Positions 56,368-64,000 of a DNA stretch of 64,000 bases are shown here, piece after piece; position 1 is the stretch's first letter, and the number at the start of each line of letters is the position of its first letter. A program made the translations under genes and the position numbers. Below the pieces are notes generated by a model. The model was not told where the DNA came from, ran no database searches, and saw nothing but the letters and a program-made list of their open reading frames with translations. Source of the DNA: CAZPKH01 sp964587165. Its GTDB lineage: Bacteria > Bacteroidota > Bacteroidia > Bacteroidales > Muribaculaceae. The stretch lies in the NCBI GenBank assembly GCA_964587165.1, contig CAZPKH010000001.1:62001-126000 (forward strand). The letters are read 5' to 3'.

Positions 56368-58080
56368 TTATTTTTTCTGTTCTTTCTCCCAGGAGTCCTT
56401 CAGCGCAATTGTGCGGTTGAATACGGGAGCGTCGTCTGTCGAGTCGTAGTCGGGAGTGAAATAACCGATGCGCTGGAACTGGAAACGTTCGCCGCGGCGA
56501 TTGTTCTCGGCAATAAACGGCTCGATTTTTACCCCTTCGACCACCTCAAGTGATTTGGGATTAAGCATCTCGCGGAAATCTCTGTCGAGGAACGCCGAGG
56601 GATCTTCGACTTCAAAGAGACGATCGTACAGACGGACTGTTGCGTCGACAGCATGAGCCGCAGATACCCAGTGGAGGGTACCCTTGACCTTGCGGTCGGC
56701 ACCGGGAAGTCCTGAGCGCGAAGAAGGATCGTATGTGGCGTGTATGGCAGTGATATTGCCGTCGGCATCCTTATCGACGCCGGTGCATTTGATGATATAG
56801 GCACCTTTGAGACGTACCTCTTTGTCGGGAGCGAGACGGAAGAATTTCTTCGGCGGACACTCCATAAAATCGTCACGCTCGATATAGAGTTCGCGACCGA
56901 AAGGCATCTGATGCTTGCCTGCCTGCGGATCCTCCGGGTTATTATCCATCTCTACGGTCTCAAACTCGCCCTCCGGATAGTTGTCGATGATAAGTTTCAC
57001 CGGGCGTATCACGGCCATGGCACGTGTGGCATGGGCGTTCAGATCCTCGCGCACAGCGTGTTCGAGCAGTGAAATTGAGTTGAGAGCTTCATACTTTGTA
57101 TAGCCGATGCGGTCGATGAAGTTGCGTATCGACTGCGGTGTATAGCCACGACGACGCATACCTGAGATAGTCGGCATGCGTGGATCGTCCCATCCGTCGA
57201 CGAGCCCTTCCTTGACAAGCTGAAGCAGCTTGCGCTTGCTCATAACGGTATAAGTGAGGTTAAGGCGATTGAACTCGATCTGACGAGGGAAATAAGTCTC
57301 GTCGGCGAGCTCTTTTACAAAATACTCGTAGAGCGGACGATGAGGCACAAACTCCAGAGTGCATATCGAATGTGTCACTCCTTCGAAGTAGTCGCTTTGG
57401 CCATGCGCAAAGTCGTACATCGGGTATACTTTCCATGTAGTGCCGGTGCGATGATGCGGATGGTGGATGATACGGTACATTATGGGGTCGCGGAAGTGCA
57501 TGTTGGAGTTGGCCATATCGATTTTGGCGCGAAGCACACGCGTACCGTCAGGAAATTCGCCGGCATTCATCCGTTCAAACAGATCAAGATTCTCCTCTAC
57601 CGACCGGTTGCGATACGGGCTTTCGGTACCGGGAGTAGTGGGGGTGCCTTTCTGTGCGGCAATCTGCTCTGATGTCTGGTCGTCGACGTAAGCCTTACCT
57701 TCCTTTATCATTCTGATGGCCAGATCATACAGCTGCTGGAAATAGTCGGAAGCATAATACTCACGGTCGCCCCAGTCAAACCCGAGCCAATGAATATCCT
57801 CGCGTATGGAGTCGACGTACTCCACATCCTCTTTCACAGGATTGGTGTCGTCAAAGCGCAAGTTGCAGGTACCGCCGAATTTCTCTGCCACACCGAAGTC
57901 CATACATATAGCCTTGGCGTGTCCGATATGCAGATAGCCGTTAGGCTCAGGCGGAAATCGAGTATTGAGGCGACCGCCATTCTTGCCGGCTTTCAGATCG
58001 TCGGCCACTATCTGCTCTACGAAGTTGAGCCCCTTGGCACTCTCTTCGGCTTCGGGTGTGGTGATGGTTTTCTCTTCCAT
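56368..58080 (-). CDS. glnS: Glutaminyl-tRNA synthetase
   Basis: 570-residue class I synthetase. HIGH-type motif PPEPNGYLHIGHAKAI near residue 45, KMSKS-type loop VMSKRKL near 265, and two C-terminal beta-barrel anticodon domains (about 340-550). It charges Gln-tRNA directly, so this organism need not rely on GatCAB for glutamine. It starts 14 bp after the ddl stop and is the last enzyme of the minus-strand group. Confidence 0.97.
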   Translation of the reverse strand: MEEKTITTPEAEESAKGLNFVEQIVADDLKAGKNGGRLNTRFPPEPNGYLHIGHAKAICMDFGVAEKFGGTCNLRFDDTNPVKEDVEYVDSIREDIHWLGFDWGDREYYASDYFQQLYDLAIRMIKEGKAYVDDQTSEQIAAQKGTPTTPGTESPYRNRSVEENLDLFERMNAGEFPDGTRVLRAKIDMANSNMHFRDPIMYRIIHHPHHRTGTTWKVYPMYDFAHGQSDYFEGVTHSICTLEFVPHRPLYEYFVKELADETYFPRQIEFNRLNLTYTVMSKRKLLQLVKEGLVDGWDDPRMPTISGMRRRGYTPQSIRNFIDRIGYTKYEALNSISLLEHAVREDLNAHATRAMAVIRPVKLIIDNYPEGEFETVEMDNNPEDPQAGKHQMPFGRELYIERDDFMECPPKKFFRLAPDKEVRLKGAYIIKCTGVDKDADGNITAIHATYDPSSRSGLPGADRKVKGTLHWVSAAHAVDATVRLYDRLFEVEDPSAFLDRDFREMLNPKSLEVVEGVKIEPFIAENNRRGERFQFQRIGYFTPDYDSTDDAPVFNRTIALKDSWEKEQKK

Positions 58081-58094
58081 ATATCTTATTGTTT

Positions 58095-59279
58095 TTACTT
58101 CTTAATCCCTTTTATACCGCCTTTTACACCGCCTCCCATAGCGAAGATATTCTGATCGTAGCTCACTGTCTTACGGCTGCGGCGGCGATTGCGGTCGAGT
58201 GCAAGTTTCACGAGTCTGTCCATCAGCTGAGTGAAGGTGATGCCGGTAGCCTCCCACAGATAGAACGACAGAGAGCCCGGTATGGTGTTGATTTCGTTTA
58301 CGTATATGTTGCCGTTGTCGGCATCGATAATCACGTCGACGCGGCTCACTCCGTGGCATGAAAGTACACGGAATGTCTCGCCGGCGAGATAGCGGATACG
58401 GTCGGACACTTCGACGGGAAGATCGGCAGGTATACGTTTCTGCGATGCCTGCATACCCTTGGCACCTTTCGAGCCTCCCATATATTTATCCTCGTAGCTC
58501 AGTATCTCGCCCGACTTGATGGGCTCTTCGCAAACCGATGTCTGATAATCGTCGCAGTCGCCGAGCACAGAGCAGTTCACTTCGTGAAGATTGTCGACCA
58601 TATGCTCTACTATGATGCGGTCAGAGTACTGCTCGGCATTCTCTATGCGGCTTATCAGCTCCTGTCGGTCGGCAGCTCGTCCGATACCAACCGACGAACC
58701 GAGATTGGCCGGCTTCACGATCACCGGATAGCCGAGCTTTTCCTCAATACGGGCTATCACCTCGTCGCGCTTGGCAAAATACTCGCGGTCGGTGAACCAA
58801 ACATAGTCGACCACCGGAATATCGCACGCCTGAAGTATCATCTTCATCGTGATCTTGTCCATACCGTTGGCCGACGAGAGCACATCGCATCCGGCAAAAG
58901 GAATGCCGATGCTTTCTATAATACCCTGAAAAGTGCCGTCCTCTCCGTTTGAGCCATGGAGCACCGGGATCACCACATCAAGACGTGCAGCTATATTTGA
59001 ACCGAACATCTTTTTCTTTGTGGTGTAAAGATTGTGGTCGCCGTAGGCGGTTTCCATATATACGGGGGTGCATTTGGCAAGGAGCGCGGGAATATCGCGG
59101 TAATTCTTTATGTCGAGCAGGGCATCGCCTGTATACCAGCGGCCCTGTTTGGAGATGTATACCGGGGTCACGTCGTATTTATCGCGATCAATGGCATTCA
59201 TAGCCTGCGAGGCCGAGATGACAGAGATCTCATGCTCGGTGGAACGTCCGCCGAAGAATACTCCGATGTTGGTTTTCAT
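58095..59279 (-). CDS. D-alanine-D-alanine ligase family protein
   Basis: 394 residues, about 50-70 longer than common Bacteroidetes Ddl. ATP-grasp motifs: FFGGRSTEHEIS (N-terminal), GSNGEDGTFQG, VKPANLGSSVGIG, and the metal-binding NEINTIPGS. The omega-loop region YEDKYMGGSKGAKG keeps the KY of D-Ala:D-Ala ligases, which speaks against D-lactate specificity, but it is longer and basic. The C-terminal tail ends in a Gly/Lys-rich GGGVKGGIKGIKK. It is encoded between the membrane Mur ligase and glnS. It may be the house-keeping Ddl or a paralogue; the usual dcw-cluster ddl is not in view. Confidence 0.85.
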   Translation of the reverse strand: MKTNIGVFFGGRSTEHEISVISASQAMNAIDRDKYDVTPVYISKQGRWYTGDALLDIKNYRDIPALLAKCTPVYMETAYGDHNLYTTKKKMFGSNIAARLDVVIPVLHGSNGEDGTFQGIIESIGIPFAGCDVLSSANGMDKITMKMILQACDIPVVDYVWFTDREYFAKRDEVIARIEEKLGYPVIVKPANLGSSVGIGRAADRQELISRIENAEQYSDRIIVEHMVDNLHEVNCSVLGDCDDYQTSVCEEPIKSGEILSYEDKYMGGSKGAKGMQASQKRIPADLPVEVSDRIRYLAGETFRVLSCHGVSRVDVIIDADNGNIYVNEINTIPGSLSFYLWEATGITFTQLMDRLVKLALDRNRRRSRKTVSYDQNIFAMGGGVKGGIKGIKK

Positions 59280-59306
59280 TGCTATTATATCGTTTGATGT
59301 TGTTGT

Positions 59307-60893
59307 TTACTTGAAGGTGTCGGGCAGGTCGTTTTCGTAAAGCACCGTATCGCCTCTACGTGCCATGGCAGAGAGGAGCCGTTGAGCTTCTGCGAAAGAG
59401 TCGACGACGTGAATGTCCGGATCGTCGGGACGGCTTTCGTATATTCCGGTCATTATTGCGTCGCGGTTGTAATGACCTACGATGATAGCCACATCAACAC
59501 TTTTTGCGATGTTTCGCCCCAGCTCTGTGTTAAGCTCCGCCTGGCGATCACCGAGCTCTATCATGCCGGGGGTTATGACGATACGCCGGCCTCCGGTCAT
59601 CGAAGCAAGCACGTCGAGTGCCATGCGCGAGCCGTGAGGATTTGAGTTGAAAGCATCGTCGATGATTGTCAGGCCTCCGGGCGTACGCTTCACATTGAGG
59701 CGATGCTCCACCTGTTCGATACGCTCCACGGCATATCGGATCTTTTCGTCAGGCACACCTAAACGGCGCGCAACCGTGACAGCAGCAAGGAGGTTGGATA
59801 TATTGCACTCGCCCACAAGACGCGTATGCAGAGTCAGATCAGGGCCGCAACCGGTCACAGTGAATGTAGTGCCGTCGGCTGTTGTAGTAATATCTTTTGC
59901 CGACACCTTGGCGTGAGCTTCCGGCGTTAAACCGTAGCGCACGGTCTCTACATTGTCGACTTGTCGGTTTGCCACATAAGGGAAATCATTGTTTACCACC
60001 GCCAGACCGTCGGCAGGGAGAGCATCGGCAAGTTCAAATTTAGTGGACTGCACGCACTCTATAGTCTTGAACGACTCCAAATGTTGCTCGCCTACAGCCG
60101 TGATAATACCAACCGTTGGGCGAACAAGGTCGCATATCTCCTTGATGTCACCGGGCTGTTTGGCACCCATCTCACAGATGAAAACCTCATTGTAGGGCTT
60201 CATATGCTCGCGCACTGTCCGAATGACACCCATGGTGGTGTTGAAACTACCCGGAGTCATGAGAGTATCGAAATGCTCCGATAGGATGCGGTGCAGATAA
60301 TGTTTGGTCGAAGTTTTACCGTACGAACCGGTGATACCTATCACTTTGAGGCCGGGCATCTCTTTAAGGATTCGGGCGGCATCATCATAATATTTACGGT
60401 TGATCCGCGCTTCCACAGGCCTGAGAAGCCAAGCGGCGGAAAGAAGAAGGTAGTGAGAAATAACAAACGATGTGCCGAGACCGATAAGAAAAGCCATGAT
60501 CGGATCGGTAAAGGCCACCACACACGCCCCGAGAAGGAGCATCTCCAACAGAGTGGAGACAAGCATCAGGCGCCATGCACGCCGAGTCATAACAAGGGGC
60601 TTCTTGTACTTGGCGCGTTTTAATTTCAGAGCGATAAATGCTCCGGCCACGAGTGCGGGCCATCCGCACCACATCCAGTCGGCACGCAGGAAAAGTGTCA
60701 GAAATACAAGCACGAGAAGTACCAGACGCGGCAGCGACGTACTCTCGCCGGCCGACCGAAGCCAACGCATATAGCGCTCCGGGCGGTATGAGTTCTGCTG
60801 AAACATCTGCAGATCGCGCATCAGCTCAAGACTGACACATGCCACCAGGGCAACCACTGCGAGCAGGCAGACTATCAAATTTACGGTATACAT
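59307..60893 (-). CDS. Membrane-anchored Mur ligase (MurF-like)
   Basis: 528 residues. Residues 1-160 hold about five TM segments (1-22, 55-72, 76-92, 108-128, 130-157) in place of the MurF uridine-binding N-domain. The rest is a Mur ligase: P-loop GITGSYGKTSTK (186-197), EMGAKQPGDI, NISNLLAAV and the MurF-like DDAFNSNPHG, with VEHRLN. So catalytic residues for ATP-dependent D-Ala-D-Ala type amide ligation are present but the normal UDP-precursor domain is not. The start MYTVNLIVC is the first ATG. It lies between the hydrolase (36 bp) and the Ddl gene (27 bp). Substrate unknown. Confidence 0.83.
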   Translation of the reverse strand: MYTVNLIVCLLAVVALVACVSLELMRDLQMFQQNSYRPERYMRWLRSAGESTSLPRLVLLVLVFLTLFLRADWMWCGWPALVAGAFIALKLKRAKYKKPLVMTRRAWRLMLVSTLLEMLLLGACVVAFTDPIMAFLIGLGTSFVISHYLLLSAAWLLRPVEARINRKYYDDAARILKEMPGLKVIGITGSYGKTSTKHYLHRILSEHFDTLMTPGSFNTTMGVIRTVREHMKPYNEVFICEMGAKQPGDIKEICDLVRPTVGIITAVGEQHLESFKTIECVQSTKFELADALPADGLAVVNNDFPYVANRQVDNVETVRYGLTPEAHAKVSAKDITTTADGTTFTVTGCGPDLTLHTRLVGECNISNLLAAVTVARRLGVPDEKIRYAVERIEQVEHRLNVKRTPGGLTIIDDAFNSNPHGSRMALDVLASMTGGRRIVITPGMIELGDRQAELNTELGRNIAKSVDVAIIVGHYNRDAIMTGIYESRPDDPDIHVVDSFAEAQRLLSAMARRGDTVLYENDLPDTFK

Positions 60894-60929
60894 TATCTCG
60901 AATAGTGATATGTGCTTGTTGGATATTTT

Positions 60930-61703
60930 CTATTTCAGAAATGAGGTGAGGGCAGCCGAGAATCCGGCAAGGTTGTCGAGAAAAGAGTAATGCCCGGCTT
61001 CGGCAAACGAGACAAGGCCGGCCTCCGGGATCAGGCGCTCCATCTTGCGTGCGTCGGAAATCGGAGTAGCTGTATCTTTCTCTCCCCATATCAGCAGGGT
61101 AGGAGCTTTTATCTTTGGGAGACAATCTGTCAGATCTTCGTTTACCACACGGCTCATTATGGCGCGCATCTGAGCCGACGACTGTCTGTAGTCGGCAGAA
61201 CCGAAGAGGCGACGCAGCCGGTTTACAGGCTCTTCAGAGCGTTTCTTCCCCAAAAGCAGTTCAAGTGCACGTCGCAGGGTCTTGTATGTAGATTGCTTCA
61301 ATACTTTTTTCAGTTTGGGACGAGGCTTAATGCCGGCGGCATCGACCAACACAAGTTTGGAGACATCACGCCGCGATGCGTACAGAATGCCTACACGGCC
61401 ACCGAAAGAGTGACCGATCAGGGTTGGCGCTGTTATACCTTCCGCATCCACAAGAGCTTCTATTGCACGGGTATACTCGTCGACACCCCACACATCGGTC
61501 GGCTCCGGTGACATGCCGAATCCCGGGAAATCCACATTATACACCCTGTGATTGCGAGCAGCTATGTCGGCAACCGATACGATAGTCGACGAGTTGCATC
61601 CCCAACCATGCATCACCACCACAGGTGATCCATCGGCCGGACCGCTGACACTGTAATACATCCGTGTACCTCCGTAATCCACGTGCCTCACTTCGTTGCT
61701 CAT
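60930..61703 (-). CDS. Alpha/beta hydrolase
   Basis: 257 residues. HGWGCNSS oxyanion region near 32-39, nucleophile elbow GHSFGG (Ser near 97), Asp in LLIWGEKDTATP (about 210) and His in EAGHYS (about 238), so the triad is complete. Family members hydrolyse esters, lactones or amides. It has its own promoter and is the first gene of the unit with the Mur ligase and Ddl, so it may act on a peptide or ester made there; this is inference. Confidence 0.85.
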   Translation of the reverse strand: MSNEVRHVDYGGTRMYYSVSGPADGSPVVVMHGWGCNSSTIVSVADIAARNHRVYNVDFPGFGMSPEPTDVWGVDEYTRAIEALVDAEGITAPTLIGHSFGGRVGILYASRRDVSKLVLVDAAGIKPRPKLKKVLKQSTYKTLRRALELLLGKKRSEEPVNRLRRLFGSADYRQSSAQMRAIMSRVVNEDLTDCLPKIKAPTLLIWGEKDTATPISDARKMERLIPEAGLVSFAEAGHYSFLDNLAGFSAALTSFLK

Positions 61704-61726
61704 CGTCTTTGCTCTTTATTAATATG

Positions 61727-61756
61727 CAAAGTTAGGTAATTATCACCACATACAAA
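61727..61756 (-). promoter_or_regulatory. Promoter of hydrolase-Mur ligase-Ddl-glnS unit
   Basis: Minus-strand TTTG (61753-61756), 18 nt, TAACTTTG (61727-61734), 23 nt before ATG 61703. Confidence 0.66.
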
Positions 61757-61773
61757 AACCGACAGCGGTAATT

Positions 61774-62742
61774 TCATTCGAAATATGCCGGATGTTGCCT
61801 GAATGTTACAGCACCGGAATAGGGCAGATGTGTCGAGGAGTCAACAAGCCGTACGGCGTGGCTGAGTATCTTTGGAGTAGCATCCGGCGAAGACGGGTCG
61901 AGCGAGCTGCGATACACACGCCCCGATGCGTGGATAAACCAACCGTCGCCCTGATAAACTCCGACATGGTTTATGCGGCCCGTTTCAGGATTGGTGAACA
62001 TCAGAAGGTCGCCTGCCATAAGATGTTTATCATAATCGACTGAGGCGCAATCCGACAAGTCAATACGTTGACCCACAGCGGCCTGCTCGGAGGCGTTGCG
62101 CGGCAGCAGGATATGGGCTGCATCTTGATATAGAAGCTTGGAGTACCCCGAACAATCTATCATCTTCGTCGACATGCCCCCCCACAGATAAGGAGTGCCG
62201 GTCATCGAGGCTGCAAAGCGAAGAAGCCGCTCCATATCGGCCACAGTGTCAGATGCCCACACCGCAAAGTCGGCTGTCAGTTCGGCCGGTGCGACACCTC
62301 TTCGGCCATCGGGCATACGCAATGACTTGAACCCGGCCGGAGCTGCAAGAGTGTCAAGCTCAAGGATACAACCGTTTACAATGTCCGACACACGCTCGCC
62401 GGTCGATGGATCGATGAGATAAAACTGATCAAACGATGTTGCGATCTGTCGTTGAGCTGACCGCCATAGACGCATCGCGTCGGCGGACATCGGAACAAAT
62501 CCGCTTTCATTTATCCATGCTTCATACCCGTCGGGGGTTGTGGCAAGCCACCACTCCCCGCGACGATCAGACAGGCGCAACGGTGTGCCCATCAGAGCCT
62601 GAGTTTCCAGCTCAGCTCCTTGACGGGGCTCAGCTCGAAGAGTGGCTACTGAGATTGATACAAGTCCATATTCTACAGGCGATTGGGCTACCACAGCGAT
62701 GGCAGCCCAAAAATAAGCTATAACGGCGAATATACGCTTCAT
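61774..62742 (-). CDS. NlpC/P60-family cell-wall hydrolase with SH3 domain
   Basis: 322 residues with a signal peptide (MKRIFAVIAYFWAAIAVVAQ). SH3-like region near 25-85 (LVSISVATLRAEPRQGAELETQ split), then a C40 peptidase domain: catalytic Cys in MIDCSGYSKL (near 198), His in GRINHVGVY (near 252) and the third polar residue near HASGRVYR. It should cleave peptidoglycan stem peptides, as gamma-D-glutamyl-diaminopimelate endopeptidases do. Its ATG overlaps the glmM stop by 4 bp, so it is coupled to glmM. Confidence 0.9.
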   Translation of the reverse strand: MKRIFAVIAYFWAAIAVVAQSPVEYGLVSISVATLRAEPRQGAELETQALMGTPLRLSDRRGEWWLATTPDGYEAWINESGFVPMSADAMRLWRSAQRQIATSFDQFYLIDPSTGERVSDIVNGCILELDTLAAPAGFKSLRMPDGRRGVAPAELTADFAVWASDTVADMERLLRFAASMTGTPYLWGGMSTKMIDCSGYSKLLYQDAAHILLPRNASEQAAVGQRIDLSDCASVDYDKHLMAGDLLMFTNPETGRINHVGVYQGDGWFIHASGRVYRSSLDPSSPDATPKILSHAVRLVDSSTHLPYSGAVTFRQHPAYFE

Positions 62743-64000
62743 TTCGCAAGCTCGGCTATCACAGCCTTAACCGAATCGGCCAGTGCGTCAGCCTTCTCCA
62801 TTGTCGCCGCCTCAGCATATATTCGTATGATGGGTTCGGTGTTTGATTTGCGGAGATGCACCCACGAGTCGGCAAAATCTATCTTCACACCGTCGATGTC
62901 GGTGATCTGCTCGCCGGCATAGCGGTCTTTCAAAGCAACAAGGAGCGCGTCGACATCAATATCGGGTGTGAGTTCTATTTTATGCTTGGCTATGCTGTAG
63001 GCGGGATACGTGCGCTTAAGCTCCGACACCTTTTTACCGCTCCGTGCAAGAAGGCTTAGAAAGAGAGCCACTCCCACGAGAGCATCGCGGCCGTAATGCG
63101 AAGCGGGGTAAATCACTCCGCCGTTACCCTCGCCGCCTATCACGGCACCGGTGCTTCGCATCAGCGTGGTGACATTGACCTCGCCGACAGCCGAAGCCTG
63201 ATAGCTGCACCCATGAGCGAGAGTGACATCCCGGAGCGCCCGGCTTGAGCTCAGGTTTGATACAGTAGCACCCGGAGTATGCTGAAGCACATAGTCGGCC
63301 ACAGCCACGAGAGTATACTCCTCGACAAACATCTCGCCTCCGTCCATCACTATTGCCAGACGATCTACGTCGGGGTCAACTACAAATCCTACATCGGCAC
63401 CCGATTCACGCACAAGAGCAGAGATGTCGGTCAGATTTTCAGGTATTGGCTCGGGGGTATGCGCAAAGCGTCCGGTAGGATCGCAGTTGAGCTCAATTAT
63501 ATTCTTGACACCCAACGCTCTGAGGAGTTGAGGAATCACCTTACCTCCTACGGAGTTAACAGCATCGACAGCCACAGTGAAATCTGCCTTAGCAATAGCG
63601 TCGCGATCGACAAGATCCAGTGCAAGCACTTTTTCGATATGCACCCTGTCGTAAGTATTATTGATATATTCGGTGCCGATAGAGTGTACGTCGGCAAAAT
63701 CTATCTCGCCTGATTCCGCGATCTGAAGCACACGACGGCCCTGAGCATCGTCGAGAAACTCGCCGCGAGCATTTAGCAGCTTCAAAGCGTTCCACTGCAC
63801 AGGGTTATGACTTGCAGTGATTATAATACCACCGGCAGCTCCTTCCGACACGACGGCAATCTCGGTAGTAGGCGTAGATGCCAACCCGATGTTCACCACA
63901 TCAAAGCCCATCGACATCAGAGCTCCAACAACGAGCCGCTCTACCATCGGGCCCGACAGACGCGCGTCGCGACCTACTACAATAAGACGCTTAGAGTCGG
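62739..64000 (-). CDS. glmM: Phosphoglucosamine mutase (5' end outside window)
   Basis: The frame is open to the window end, so the N-terminus is missing; about 420 residues are visible, beginning inside VVGRDARLSGP. The phosphoserine motif is TASHNP, the metal loop is DPDVDRLAIV, sugar-binding GGEGNGGVIYP and the C-terminal phosphate loop RKSNTEPIIRIYAE. The match to Bacteroidetes GlmM is strong across the visible part, although phosphomannomutase relatives are close. GlmM makes glucosamine-1-phosphate for UDP-GlcNAc, hence peptidoglycan and lipid A. It is followed with overlap by the NlpC/P60 gene. Confidence 0.88.
   Translation of the reverse strand, partial: DSKRLIVVGRDARLSGPMVERLVVGALMSMGFDVVNIGLASTPTTEIAVVSEGAAGGIIITASHNPVQWNALKLLNARGEFLDDAQGRRVLQIAESGEIDFADVHSIGTEYINNTYDRVHIEKVLALDLVDRDAIAKADFTVAVDAVNSVGGKVIPQLLRALGVKNIIELNCDPTGRFAHTPEPIPENLTDISALVRESGADVGFVVDPDVDRLAIVMDGGEMFVEEYTLVAVADYVLQHTPGATVSNLSSSRALRDVTLAHGCSYQASAVGEVNVTTLMRSTGAVIGGEGNGGVIYPASHYGRDALVGVALFLSLLARSGKKVSELKRTYPAYSIAKHKIELTPDIDVDALLVALKDRYAGEQITDIDGVKIDFADSWVHLRKSNTEPIIRIYAEAATMEKADALADSVKAVIAELAK

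Noticed and set aside
58095..59279. Vancomycin-resistance type D-Ala-D-Lac ligase
   Set aside because: The omega-loop region keeps the KY type of D-Ala:D-Ala ligases and there is no vanH or vanX neighbour.

Overview
The window is chromosomal core DNA from a Bacteroidales bacterium, most likely a gut Muribaculaceae (S24-7) relative. This placement is an inference. It rests on the recurring promoter -7 box TAnnTTTG with a -33 TTTG about 18-21 nt upstream, the near absence of Shine-Dalgarno sequences, Bacteroidetes-only families (DUF3098, DUF5103, DUF3109, long NusB), and protein sequences that look Bacteroides-like but divergent. No phage, insertion sequence, CRISPR array or plasmid feature was seen.

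Layout. 1-6.5 kb: end of an NhaC antiporter, dnaE, trxA, then on the minus strand a degenerate ThiE paralogue and rpmI-rplT. 6.7-14.7 kb: tRNA-Met, an aminotransferase overlapping a LolC/E-type permease, rsfS, ftsH, thrS and infC. 14.7-22.8 kb (minus): an MFS transporter, an AspT/YidE-type antiporter and a NimA-like flavoprotein in one operon, a large secreted M16 peptidase, and a second NhaC. 22.9-25.9 kb: ung, a C_GCAxxG_C_C protein, a DUF5103 protein and a DUF3109 protein. 25.9-34 kb (minus): a three-gene heavy-metal RND efflux operon and clpC. 34.4-38.4 kb: gyrA and a secreted TPR protein. 38.5-43.7 kb: tRNA-Cys, ndh, DUF3098, uppP, truB, queA, yigZ. 43.7-47.8 kb (minus): nusB-yajC-ybbR-coaE operon and a GrpB-family gene. 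48-54.8 kb: tRNA-His, a Tricorn-type protease, a DnaQ-like exonuclease with a small lipoprotein, bcp, a HAD phosphatase and aroB. 54.8-64 kb (minus): a TPR protein, glnS, a Ddl ligase, a membrane-anchored Mur ligase, an alpha/beta hydrolase, an NlpC/P60 hydrolase and glmM (cut by the window end).

Most genes are housekeeping: replication, translation, quinone respiration, proteolysis and envelope synthesis. The points that stand out are: (1) a cassette of alpha/beta hydrolase, multi-TM Mur ligase and Ddl that may act on peptidoglycan peptides at the membrane; (2) a NusB whose middle region appears tandemly duplicated; (3) splitting of the usual thrS-infC-rpmI-rplT block into two oppositely oriented parts; (4) four genes whose -7 box sits only 4-5 nt before the start codon, implying leaderless mRNAs; (5) a near-perfect 63-nt inverted repeat whose arm motif recurs elsewhere; (6) a ThiE paralogue without its catalytic motifs. 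Functional calls come from recognising protein families by eye; no database search was possible.
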